DNA of 64,000 nucleotides from Cristatella mucedo (Eukaryota; Bryozoa; Phylactolaemata; Cristatellidae). Each line of letters starts with the position of its first letter. Within the stretch, counting starts at the first letter, position 1. Below the pieces are notes generated by a model. The model saw only the letters and a program-made list of their open reading frames with translations. It did no database searches and had not been told where the DNA came from. Location of the stretch: contig WPIO01000013.1 in assembly GCA_009760855.2 (NCBI GenBank), forward strand, positions 3,782,501 to 3,846,500. The letters are read 5' to 3'. The translations under genes were made by a program, and so were the position numbers. Of this stretch, positions 24,201 through 37,100 are shown piece after piece.

Positions 24201-27200
24201 TCTCCACAGAAGGCAAGCGACTTAAGTCCGAGGTGTAGTAGCTGCTATGACAGGAAGTGTAAGGATGTTATGTTTTCAGATAGGTATGATGAAGCAAGAG
24301 GATGAATGGGACTAAAAATGAGTAACAGAAACTTATAATGGTTAGCTGCCTAATGTGGATCTAGTGTAGGTCGGTAAGAAGTGGATTAATATGGCATTTG
24401 CTACTCTCACGACGGACAAGCCAATGGCCGAATTTTGAAACCACTTATAAACATGCTATTGCACTGGCAGGAAGACCTGCCAGTAATCATTAATTAAAGC
24501 CGAGATGGAATGTCACAAACGAAAGGACCAGGTTGACTGTGGGATCCTAGATCGAATGTGGTATGCAAGCCCACATTTTGCAATGCTAAGTAACTGATAG
24601 TACTACAATAATGCAGATTTGACTTCTAATGTGATATGATCATATAGACTAGATTTTGGATCTGATGTGATAAAATAGTGAAATGCCAGCCACCTAGGTA
24701 GGACTTCTATAACGACATGAAAATATATCCGACTGCTCTTGCTAGGGAACGGTGCTAAGCAATAATTGCCACGAACTCCAATCAATCCCACTTCATTTAC
24801 TCCAAATTGCACAATACGAATAACTAACTTACCGAACTGTTCTAAACCATTTGAAGATGCAGTGTTCACACTTAGAAACTGCTTAGCCGAATTTCCTGGA
24901 GTGATTGTCGGGTCTTCGTCAACTTTCTGGGAAGACATGCCTATAAAGCAACTCAACATTCACAAACAAGTTCAACAAGCAGGCGATACATTTTGTATGA
25001 AAAGTGAACACCCGATATGTACCTTGCCATGGTTGGCCGGGTATGAACTCGGGGATTTGCGAGTCTAAACTTGGCGACTGAGATTCCATATGATTTCCAT
25101 CCGCGGACTTGCCAGAACCACTAGTTGGCCAGTTGCTTGTTGAGCTATTTGTAGACCAAGTGCTGTCATTTCCAATATTCAGCCCACCTATAAGAATCCA
25201 TCATGTACAGTGTACAAAATGAACACACCACCAATACCACTATGTCACCAAGATCGGCAAACGCAGGGAAGTCATGTGCTTGTTCAAAACTTCCTGCCTA
25301 CCGTGCAAATTAGGAGAAGAGAACGATGGATGGATTGGTTTAGATCCGGGTGCACGATTGGGCTGACTGGCTGACATGATATCAGACTCCGGGGGCTGCT
25401 TCCACTGGTAAAGCCTGGATTGTGACTGCACAGGTTGGTTACCAGAAGCCGAGTTGAGCGTCAGATTAGAGAGTTCACTGAACATGGTATTGTCCGTAGC
25501 CTAAAAATAAAATTATTATCTTGAAGTATCGGCCTCGACAAAGGAAATTCAATCCACTAAAAACTGCCAACAATAAGCCTATGTGGTAGCAATCAGGAAG
25601 TGGCAGTTAGGGTATGGTTGATGTGTGTGTTCAGCGATAACGACTGAATGTGTATTGCAGGAATACAAAACGACCACAAGTAGATTGTATCATCATTCAA
25701 GCGATCTTATTGTGATATGGAATTGAATTAACAGGTGCATTGACATGCATGCCATTCTTGTATAGTATCACCGGAGGTAATGTGACGTTCGTCGACATTA
25801 CCAGGCAATTACAAGGGAAGCCCGGTATGAAATTAGTTCCCTTAGATGAGCATTATTGCAGCTGGATTGAGAAATGAAAATAGCTTATCACATCGTGCAT
25901 TGATTATTGACTATAGGACTCCCGTACTGTGTGCCTTTAATTGTCTGCAACTGCAGCAAAACCCAGCAGCTATTCTGACCTGTCTTCAAATGGAATAGCT
26001 GCTACACTATACCCTTTCTTTCTGAGCTCTATTGATCAGTATCAAATGGACTTCGTAGTCCTCTCTTTGGCCATGAGGTCACTTCACTCGTTAGCACATT
26101 CAGCCTTCTTAACCAGCCTTGCTAATCTCGGGTGCTCTTGCACCACCCATTCCTCGGCTTCCAGTCGCTTGCTGCTCCTGGGGTACAAATTTGGCAACCT
26201 TTGGTTATCGGGCCTTCAGTTCGTATGCACTTAAGACTGGTGCTTGCTTCCAGCATCTGTCACCACCAGCATTAACTTTGTATTATTAAAGTCTCACTTA
26301 AATACCCATCTGTTCTGCTCAACTTTTCAGTTACAGCAAATTAATTTATCACACATGGTGATACAACAAACTTACTAGTTACAGGCAAAACAAATTATTC
26401 AAAAATTGGAAAAGCCAACGCTCAAAATCGGCTCTGCCAGCATATCTCCTATTGAATCTGCACGAAATCTAGGTGTCATGTTCCAAAGCAATCTTTTGTC
26501 AGACGACCACATGAGCTCCACAATCAAGTCTGCCTACTTTCAGCTGCATAACATTGCTAAAACTCGGGCTTGTTTAGACAGGGATACCGAATCTAAGTTA
26601 GTCCATTCAATTGTGAATCCCATCTTGACTTGTGTGACTCACAGCTTGCCGGTCTACCGGCCTGTGCAAGCAGGTGCTTACAGCTGGTGCAAAACTCAGC
26701 AGCTAGGCTTGTCTGTAGTGAGCGCCCCAGTTACCACATCACACCACTTCTCACCGACCTGCACTGGCTACCAGTCAAGCAACGGATCGACTTCAAGGTT
26801 TAGTTGTTCATTTTTAGGTCCACCCATTCTTCAGCTCCAGCCTACTTATCAGATCTACTCTCCCACCAGGCTAAGCATTGTACCATTTGCTTTTAAAAAC
26901 TGTTAACCTGTACCTCGTAAAAACCTCTAACTCTGTGGAGACAGTGCCCTTAGTTCGTATGCTCCCAAATCCTGGAACTCGCTCCCGACTTGCATCACAT
27001 CCCCCGACTTGACATTTAAAAAGAAATTAAAAATGCAATTGTTTATGACAGCATTTAGTGGGCCCCTGTGATTCGTCCTTTATGCGCTTATGATTGCCGA
27101 CACTGCATGCTGCCACTAACCATATTTGCATGCTGACCCTGTGCATGTCACCCCTAACCATGTTATTAATTTTGTTTGTTTTTCAAGCATGATTTTACTT

Positions 27201-28046
27201 ACCATTCAATTGCATTTCCCTTTGCAGCAAATGTAAAGCGCCTAGAAAGAGATTAAGTTCTCCGAGGGTGCTTTATCAAGTACATTATTATCATTATCAT
27301 TATTATTATTATGCTTGTCATGGAGCTAGCATTGAGTTGCCATCGCATGCTACCATTAACCATTTGGCTTCCTTTGCAGCCAATGTAAAGTGCCTAGAAA
27401 GATATATAGTTCACTGAAGGTGCTATACAAAATGTAGTATTTGCATTATTTTTGTTGTTGCTGTGTGCTTACTGTATGCTTGTACGTGCACGATTTCACT
27501 GCATGCTAAAACCAGGCACCCATCTTACTCCGATTGTCTTCTTGCGCGCTTCTGCATACAGGTCTAAGCACTAATATAAATAAGATAATCTGAAAATCAT
27601 GCTTCCTTTACAGCGTATGTAAAGTGCCTAGAAAGAGTTAGGTTCTCCAAGGGTGCTAGACAAATGTAACATTATTATTACGTCATCATTTGATTCTTGC
27701 TTTGACTTCAGGAGTTGTAAAGCACCTGGATAGACTTGTTTCAGTTGGGGTCCAAGACTAATTATTATGATTAATGCAATTAAAATTTTATGATTACGTC
27801 TACAGGATTTTTACACTTTAGTGACCTAAACAGTAGGCCCATCAACTCCTTTCCCTGGGATAGCTTGCGGGTAGTAGATGAGATCCACGTCGGTAGTTGC
27901 GCCGAAGTAGGGACCTAGAAAGCTGGGTTTGTAATCCAATGTACTCTCATGCCTCGCTACCATCCTTCTTCTTGTCACGGCGACTTTTAAAGAAAGTAAA
28001 TGGTTTATATATACATATACACACACATATACTCACACACACACAC

Positions 28047-28117
<71 letters not shown>

Positions 28118-31100
28118 TTTTGTTAAAAGCCTAATCATTTCCAAGTTATAAGCACTTAACTAAATTAGGGTCATTTGGACCTGCTATACTATGCTGAAGT
28201 TACCCTTTTAGCTCTGCAAAAAAGGATCAAACATTATTACAAATCACGGGGTAATAATAATCCGGCAGTTATTTAAATTAACAGAGGCACATGGCAGCGC
28301 TTACTGACAACCATCAGTTAAAGTGTAGAGAAGGCAGTGGCCATAAAACATACTACAACGATAGCACTGCATCATCAGTAGCATATGCTTATGATTTCAC
28401 GTCAAATCAAGTCCAGAGCTGCTTATATAGTAAACAGTGGCTGAAGCAAATATGACCACAACTCGGTGCTATATACTACTGCTCTTAGTAACATACTTGA
28501 TTCTGAAGCTGATGCTGCTGCTGAGCTATATGCTTGCTGAGAGCAACCAATTGCAACCGGAGTTGATCCATCCTACTTCTGTTGTGCTGGATGTTTTCAA
28601 TCATTTGCTGCATTGCCATCGGGTTGCCGCCACGACTCTGCTGAACTTGCTGAAAAAGTGCAAGTTTGATTGGTATCACGCTTGATCCATTGGCACAACC
28701 TCGAACACATGAGGTGAGCCAAAACATGTATCTGAATGAGAATCCAACAATATTAGCAATATGTGGTACCACCAGCAAGCTCTCAGTAAAAACTACTACA
28801 ATGATACAATGTTACATATTTGGTATACACATGTTCTTTGTTCCACTAGATAGAACCGACCCATGTATCACGGCAAGAACAGGTAAGCACAAGCTCCACA
28901 TCAGCCAGATCTAGTATCAAAACCATGTAACCAAAAACTGCCAAAAATGCAAGCTGACTAAAGTGTTGCTATTTTTATATACGGGTATCGTAAAAACTTC
29001 AAGCCAGCTCTCACAATTACTGGAAGGAGTGGATTCAAAAGATGTCTACAAGAATTCCTAAAGATGGAGCAATTCATGACCAATCAAACATCCAGAAGCT
29101 TATTTGCTGCAATCGTGGACATGTACAGCAAAATGTATCTAACCGAAATCAAATGTTTCTATAGTCGGTAAAAAATAAGCAGAGCTGGACTCGCATTTCA
29201 AATTTCCCCGATACATTAAGTTTTAGCCGAGTTATGGATTTTACAAGGCACAAACCTACACTGGAAATAAAGCTGTGTACAAGTCACAAGAATGCTTAAC
29301 AAGCTTCACAGGTACCTCAATAAACCTCAACAGGCTTCACATGTACCTCAATCTACCAAGGTTCGAAAAGTTGGGATACAAGTCGCATATGATGAAGAGA
29401 TAGGTAACTTCGTTATTTGACGATTTGTTGCGTCCTGTTTACATCCGGTTTAGACGTAGCTTGCAGTCGTTTTTCTTTTATGGCGAAATCACCAGAATTT
29501 CCTATCCCAGTTGTAACACAGTTGTCTTTCGATTAGAAGGTACCAAAATATTCGATTATCAGTCAAATTATATATTTTCTTGGCATTACTCATTGATGAT
29601 CAAGACACTAATAAACTTGAAATTATCCCGTGTCCGATAAGAAAACTGACAAACTTGCATCCCGTGCTCCACATTTAGCCAAGAAAAACAATGAATTAAC
29701 AGTAAAATGTATTTATTCTATATGAATGCAAAAATGGCCATTTGAGGGTTGGTACACTAGGTAAGGCAGTTGTGTTTTTCGAGACCTCAGTACTAAAGTC
29801 GCGGGTTCAAATCCTTCAGTGAGCGATACCTAATCATCGCCGCTGCAAACAGTGGTGACAGCTGTAAATACTCTTATGTCGCTATACAAACGAGGCTCTT
29901 ACATCAGCTATTTTTTTTATAGATTTGTGGCTATATTGCCAATGGTTTTCTGAAAGCCCTCCCCAAGCATTATAACACATCACGTTTTTGCCATAGCCCT
30001 TGGTAAGGATGTTAAAAGTCCAGTATATCTTGGTGAAAGCACCGGCTTACTCCTCTAGGTAAGCTACCTTATTTTTAAATTTGTCAAGATGAGCAAGGAT
30101 ATTGACTTTGAGACATTCTACATCCCATTTCGGCCTAGTTTTCAGCATGACGATTTCTCAGAGAGCCGTGAAACCACAGCAACAAAACTGCTCCAATCAT
30201 TTGTATCATCTAATTCGGCTATCAGAATATGTCACAATTATCCCTTTATTTGTAATCCAATGGCAATAACAGCTTTTAGCTTTGCCACCCACAGCTATGA
30301 AAAGACATTTCGGGAGGTACTTGAAAGTTGCCGACTTACTGTCCAGAGCAGTGAAAAATTGCTTGACAAGACCTACCTTGATGTGCACTAGTGCTATCTG
30401 CACATTCCAATGATCTAGCAGCGCCTTACAATTGAGGTTCTTTCTTAGAGAACACGGTTCTCTGTAGCCAGTCTTTTTTGTGATAGTGCGCCTCATTATC
30501 CCAGCCGTCCCATAGACTAGGACGACACGGTAGCCTCGTGAAATGACCGTAGAGGTACATCAGGAATGACAGCAAATCTATAATGACCTTACCATAGTAG
30601 CCATCCTTCAAGGCACTTGGGATTATCTCGACACTGGTGTGATGTCTTTGAAGTGCACCGAATGAACCAAAGGAAGAGACAGTATTTACTCCATTTATGA
30701 AACAGCACGGCTTTGAAGCTGCAAGATGAACTCTATGACTTGGCACTGGTTACAAGCCTTACATGTGATTTCCATAGCCTCTAAGAGGTCAGCCACATTA
30801 TTGCAGAAGCACAGCCCATCTTGCCGACTGAACACGTTGGGAAAAGTTGGTGACACTTCTTTGGATCCGTTACTCGCATACTTTCACAAACAAGTTCCAC
30901 TCCACGAGCATTCATGTCAGAAGTTCAGCATTAGACTTGGTAAACAAGAAACCCTGACATAATCACAGAGACCTTTCTGGTTGGAGAAGTATGGTTTTCT
31001 CTCCTTTACTGGACCTGCAAGAGTTCCTTCCTTGCTGTCTACCTTGCTTTGCCTTGTCTGCTCCTTCTTCTCCGAGAGGATTTTAGGACAAGGAGTTTAG

Positions 31101-34100
31101 GACAGTGTGGTACATGTGGGCAATCAACGAAGGAAGGTGTTCCTTCATGTTAGCGGAGGCAAACTTGCAAGTTCAACTTTCGAAGGGTCTACCTCGGAGA
31201 TGTAACAGTTGCTAGAATAGTGAGTCGATTGCCTCCAAATTCTTATGATACACAGCTTTTTTTGGCCTGCCTTTCTCCCATTTATAAGCATGCAAACATA
31301 CCAGAATGATATCATATTTCATACACTAACCTAATATTATGTAGGAAACTACATCTAGGGAGCAGCAATTCTTCACTATACCTGCATAAGTTGTCCAGCC
31401 GTGTCTGTATGTCAAATAGGGTACCACAAGAAGTTCGAAATGATCATTACAAAGCACTACCACTTCTGCATTATATGTATGAAACAACAAATAATGAGCA
31501 CTTTACCTGCTGCATTAGTGCGACGTTGGATGTAAGCGACTGCAAGGCACTGAATAATTTCAACATATTCTCGATATGCTGAGAGTTTGCTGGCCGACTG
31601 ACAGCACTGGCAGGTATCAAGCCTTGCGTTATGAGAAACTGCAGGTTCTGCAACACCTGCTGCTGATGTAGTTGATGGCCAACCATTTGGGGTGGAAAGC
31701 GACTTGGTCCTACAATACACAGTGAAACTCGAGCTAGCGTAGCCAGTGGGACACGACCTCAATATTCGGACAGTGGCTATTATAGCAAAATTATGAGGTC
31801 CGGTATAGCTTCGTGAATAAAATGCATGCAAGCTTGCTTAGATGTTTATGTCAAATAGGAAGAAGCATTACAGTAAAAGCACTTACCAGAAAATGGCAAC
31901 TGCTGCTGAGGCATAGCTTTGTGGCTATGCTGGCGACTAGAGGAACCTTGGTTAAGTGACTTGGCGTTGGGAAAACCTTGAGCATTATTCATTAAAGGAG
32001 TATTGGGATGCATGGCTGGTAAGTGGGGATTTAAGGGCAAGGACAGAGCTTCTGACATTGAGGAGGGCAGAATGTGCGGTAGTTGTCCGCTGTCTTGCTG
32101 ACTAGCACCGGAGCGTAGATCTGCAATTGTGCGGTTGAGATCCATTTGGTTATCCAGTAGAGCTTTCAGGGCACTTTCCTTCTACAAGGAACACAGAGAA
32201 ACTGGCCATCAGTAATAATAATAACAATAGACATTTGTGCTAAGAAACAATCAACCACTTTTCAGACAACTTAACACATGCTGGAGAGGAAGCATCCACA
32301 AGAGGAATTAAATATAAAAGCTAGTAAAGAACAAAGCAACAAAAGCACAAACTGCAACACAAAAGCGTCTCGATGCTACTAACTGTGAATCCCATTTCCT
32401 GTAGAGCTTGTATCATCTGCTGGCGGGTAGTAGGTGGCTGCCCACCGTTCATCATCTTGTTCGGCAGGGCAGCTGGATTAGCACCCTATGAGCAATAAAC
32501 AAATGAGAATAAATTTTGAAGTGCAATATATGGTGAGCTTGTGATAATAGCATAAAACAGATAGACATGAAAAGTTAATTATGCCGAAGGATAAGTTCAC
32601 GGGACAAATAAGTGAAAGCACGGCATACACTAAAGTGGTAAAAGAGAATACTACACCAAAACATTAAATAAAACAGCTAATTTCTTAAATCAAATGGTGA
32701 TACAACCAACGTTCTAGTTATGGGCAAACCAAGTGTGATTTAGATATTGGAAAACCTAACACACAAAATCGGCTCTGCCAGCATAGCTCCTGTTGAATCT
32801 GCATGAATTTGGGCTTGCTTATAGCAAAAATACTACACCTAAATTGGTCCGTGCATTTGTGACAACCCATCTCGACTTCTGCAACTTACTGCTTGCCAGT
32901 CTACCGGCCAGTGCACTCAGGTGCTTAAAAGCTTGTGCAAAACTCTGCAGCTAGGCTTGTCTGTCGTGGGAGAAGCAGTGGCCACATCATCACGTCTCGC
33001 CTATATGTACTGGCTCCCAGTCAAACAATGCATCGACTTCAAGGTTCTGTCACTCACTTTGAGGTTCCTTCATTCTTTGGCTCCAGCCTACCTATAACTA
33101 TAAGATCTACTCCCCCACCAGGCCAAGCATCGTACCACATATTTTTCCGAATCAAATGGTTTTGCTACACCTCATACGAAGCTCAAAGCCTTTGCCTTTA
33201 GCCCGTACATTCCCAAACCCGGAACTCACTCGTGACTGACGTCACGACATCCCATGACATGACATTTAAAAAACAAGCTAAAATGTGTATTCATCACAGC
33301 ATTTAGTAGGTCCACGTGATTAGTCCTTTGTGTGCCTCTGCGTGCTGACACTGTACGTGCTGCCACTAGCCACATTTGTGTGCTGACCCTGCGCATGTCA
33401 CCTTATAATTGGTGAGCCGTGATGGGACACTAGGTAAGGCGGATGCTTTCATGACCTGTCCCGAGGTCGTGGGTTCGATTCCTGTGGTGGGCGATCCTTT
33501 ATCGCCACTGTAAGTGGTGGTGATAGCCGTCAAGGCTGTTCTGTCACTTTACAAAAAGAGGCTGTTTAAGCAGCCAGGATTTTTATTTATTTATTTATAA
33601 TTAGGCTATGCTTATTGACGTTGAGCATGCTACCACTAACCATACGATCATGCTTGCTTTCCAGTATGTAAAGTGCTTAGAGAATGAGTTCTCTGAGGGT
33701 GCTAAACAAATTAATTATTATTAACCGAGCAGCAGGGCCAAGCATCTGCCAAGCACAACTACTTATAATAATAATGCACTTGATAAAGCGCCCTCAGAGA
33801 ACCCAGTCTTTTTCTAGGTGCTTTACATTTGCTGCAAAGGGAAACACGATTGAATGGTGAGTAATATCATGCTTGATAAGCAACATGAATGACACGGTAC
33901 TTACGTGTTTGTTTGCCACTGCACCTCTACGCTGACTGGCACTGGTCCATGAATGTTCTCTTCTGGTATGCTGCTCACTCCACTCGCCGATTTCAGCATC
34001 CTCTGGCCAACCGTGTGCATCCGAATCACTTCTCTGCAGTGGTGTTAAAGTATGCATTGAAGGCTGCTTGATCATCCAACAAAAGTATGCATCGAAGGCT

Positions 34101-37100
34101 ACTTAATCATTCAACAACAAACAAAATGCAAGTTGCAACAAGATACTCACAAGGCGACGATTGGAAGCAGAGCCAGGCCACTCCTGATGACCAGAATCCC
34201 ACGGACCTCCGCCCCTTCCTCCTCCTTTGCTGGTTTCACTGCCAGTCCACCCAGAACTCGGGTTGCTACCATTCCACTCAGCACCACCTCCAGGTGGGTT
34301 CGACTGGTCCCACAACTTGCTCCCTCCATCAGCCTTTGATGCCCAGTCTTTTGGAAGTGATTGGGGAGGATTAGCACCTAAGCCAGCAGACAATGGACCA
34401 TTCCAGCCACCAGGGTTTTTTCCTTGGGCTCCAGAAGACCAATGTTGAGACCCTATAAAAAATCATTTCACCACAATCTATATATACATAGCACAAACCT
34501 TATTCAAATTTGCCAAGACTCAAGATCAAAACCAAATGCCTTTTCACAAGCATGCACAAAACAAGCACCTGTCTCGGGATGCCCTGAGTTGCTCGACACC
34601 TGTAGTCCATCATCTTCGATTGCTCCCCAAGTGGACGGCTTGACATCAGCTAAAGCAGCAAAGAACACCAAGACAGTGACTTGAATATATCCATCAATGA
34701 ATATGCAATAAGTCAACAGCAGCAGTACTAACCATTTCCATCGACAATACAGCCATTGACTGTACCATCACCACCAGAGCCAGACGAAACAGAAGCTGTA
34801 CGAGAAGATTGTGAGTTGCCATTTCGGCCTCGGTTACCATTGTTAGCAGGGCCACCCCATGATGGTGACCCACAGTTAGGTGCACCGTGCCATAAGTTTT
34901 GAGCCGGAGGCAATTCACTAAAAATGACATACGAAATATATCAGAACCTTATTCATATCACAATACTTGAAGCCAGAAAATGCATGCTGCACAAACCTAT
35001 CGCAGTCTTTGGAAACGTCATCCCACATAGCATTGTCTTTGCTTTTTGAAGTTGGATTCCAAACATATGGATCGTCATCTGCACCGGGTACCAAACCATA
35101 AGTGCCGGCTTTCTTATCATCCCAGGATGCAGTAGATATTGGCCCACCTGTGCTCTTCCTTAATGACTCCCAAATGCCAGTACCTTGGCAAAAAATTGGC
35201 AGGAGTCAATCACGGGACATATTCAATGACTGATCAATTACGGCAATAACAGCGGCTGATTTCAAAGCAGGACAGGGAAATATTTGTGGACGATGTTTAC
35301 ACTGGAAAAACTTAAATTGCCCTAACTTCATATAGAAATCACAGCAAGGTTTCAAACCTAAGCAGAAATAGTACATCAAAAGTGGTTAAACAAGTAAGAA
35401 ACTTCTCTTTAAAACTTTTAAAGCTTGCCCAGCAACAGGTTACAGATGCCAGCTGGCATGCCCAGTCTGCCTGATTAGCACAACATCTACACCCAGATAT
35501 ATTCATTAAGTAACTTCTGAAATGGCAGAAAACACCTATTCTATTATCACCAGAGAATCAGCCATAGTGATTACCGAATTGCGTTTATGGGGACCAATTG
35601 ACCAAGACAATTTAACAATAATCAACGGTTCTATTTTTCTTTAGCCACTATCTAGCTTGTTAAAACAATACAGTTAAGCCAAATCAGTTCAGGGAATTTG
35701 AAAACGCAAATTCCAAAAGACATTTCTTGGAGGATTTTGGGTCGTAGAAACTCAGTTGATAATGACTCATCTAATTACTTTTCACCTACCGACTCATTCC
35801 TAGTCAAGCAACGAATAATGTCAACCTTATACAATGTGAGACGAGGCCGGTGTACCCAAAAAAAAGACTTGGTCCTCACATTGCCGACAGCTGAGAGATT
35901 GATGGAAGCCATCGATGGCAACAGAGCACGGCGATTATGAAGGTCTACTGGTAGTTTATAATACTTCACATAATTAATCTTTTTACCTACAAGGTCAAGA
36001 GTTTGGTGCACTTTCCTCCAAATTTTCACGAAGGGAGTGGTTCCCATCATAGCTGGGCATCCTACTCTGCTGCAGAGATGGATGAAGCAACATGTCATAC
36101 TAATGAATAGGTAAGATCCAAAAAGAATAACCACTTTCATTATATTCAGCAAACCCTAGAATGACTGCAAGGTTCTGTGCTACACCCTGAGTAATAAACG
36201 TCCCGAACGGCGATATGAACCAAGATCATGCAATTTCAGCAAACAACCTGCACGGCAATGTTTGCAATAACTAATACTCTCGCCTTAAAATTCAAGCTAT
36301 CAAAGTTAAATTGGTCGCCACTCAAATCAAGCATGCAAGAGAATAATAAAAATATAATAATAATAATAATAATAATGCACTTGATAAAGCGCCTTCAGAG
36401 AACCTAATCTCTCTCTAGGCGCTTTACATTTGCTGCCAAGGGAAATGCAATTGAATGGTAAGTAAAATCATGCTTGATAAACAAACATGAATAACATGGT
36501 TAGGGGTGACATGCACAGGGTCAGCATGCAAATGTGGTTAGTGGCAGCATGCACAGTGTCAGCACGCATAAGCACATCAAGGACGAATCACAGGGACCCA
36601 CTAAATGCTGTCCTAAATAGGTGTTTTTAAGTTCTTTTTAAATGTTGTCAGGTCAGGGGACGTTCTGACGCAAGTCGGGAGGGAGTTCCAGGCTTTGGGA
36701 GCATACGAGCTAAATGCACGGTCTCCAAAGGATTCCGAAAATCGTGTGGTACGATGCGTGGCCTGGTGGGGGAGTATATCTGAGAGATAGGCTGGAGCCA
36801 AAGAATGAAGTGACCTAAAAGTGAGCGACAAAACCTTGAAGTCAATCCGTTGCTTGACTGGTAGCCAGTGCAGGTCGGCGAGAAGTGGAGTAATGTGGCA
36901 AAACTGCGACGCTCACGACAGACAAGCCTAGCTGCGGAGTTTTGCACCAGCTGCAATCGCCCGATCGCACATGCCGGGAAGGCCAGTAAGCAGTGAGTTG
37001 CAGAGAAGAGAAATTATCACTAACTAGTAAATAACTCACCATTATTAGGCATGGAGTTCCACGTGTTGGTGTCTTCTTTCTTCCTTCCTTCCACAGCATC

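Noticed and set aside
33408-33500. Possible tRNA genes (A-box and GGTTCGATTCC B-box)
   Set aside because: No complete cloverleaf; the boxes belong to dispersed SINE copies with shared bodies.
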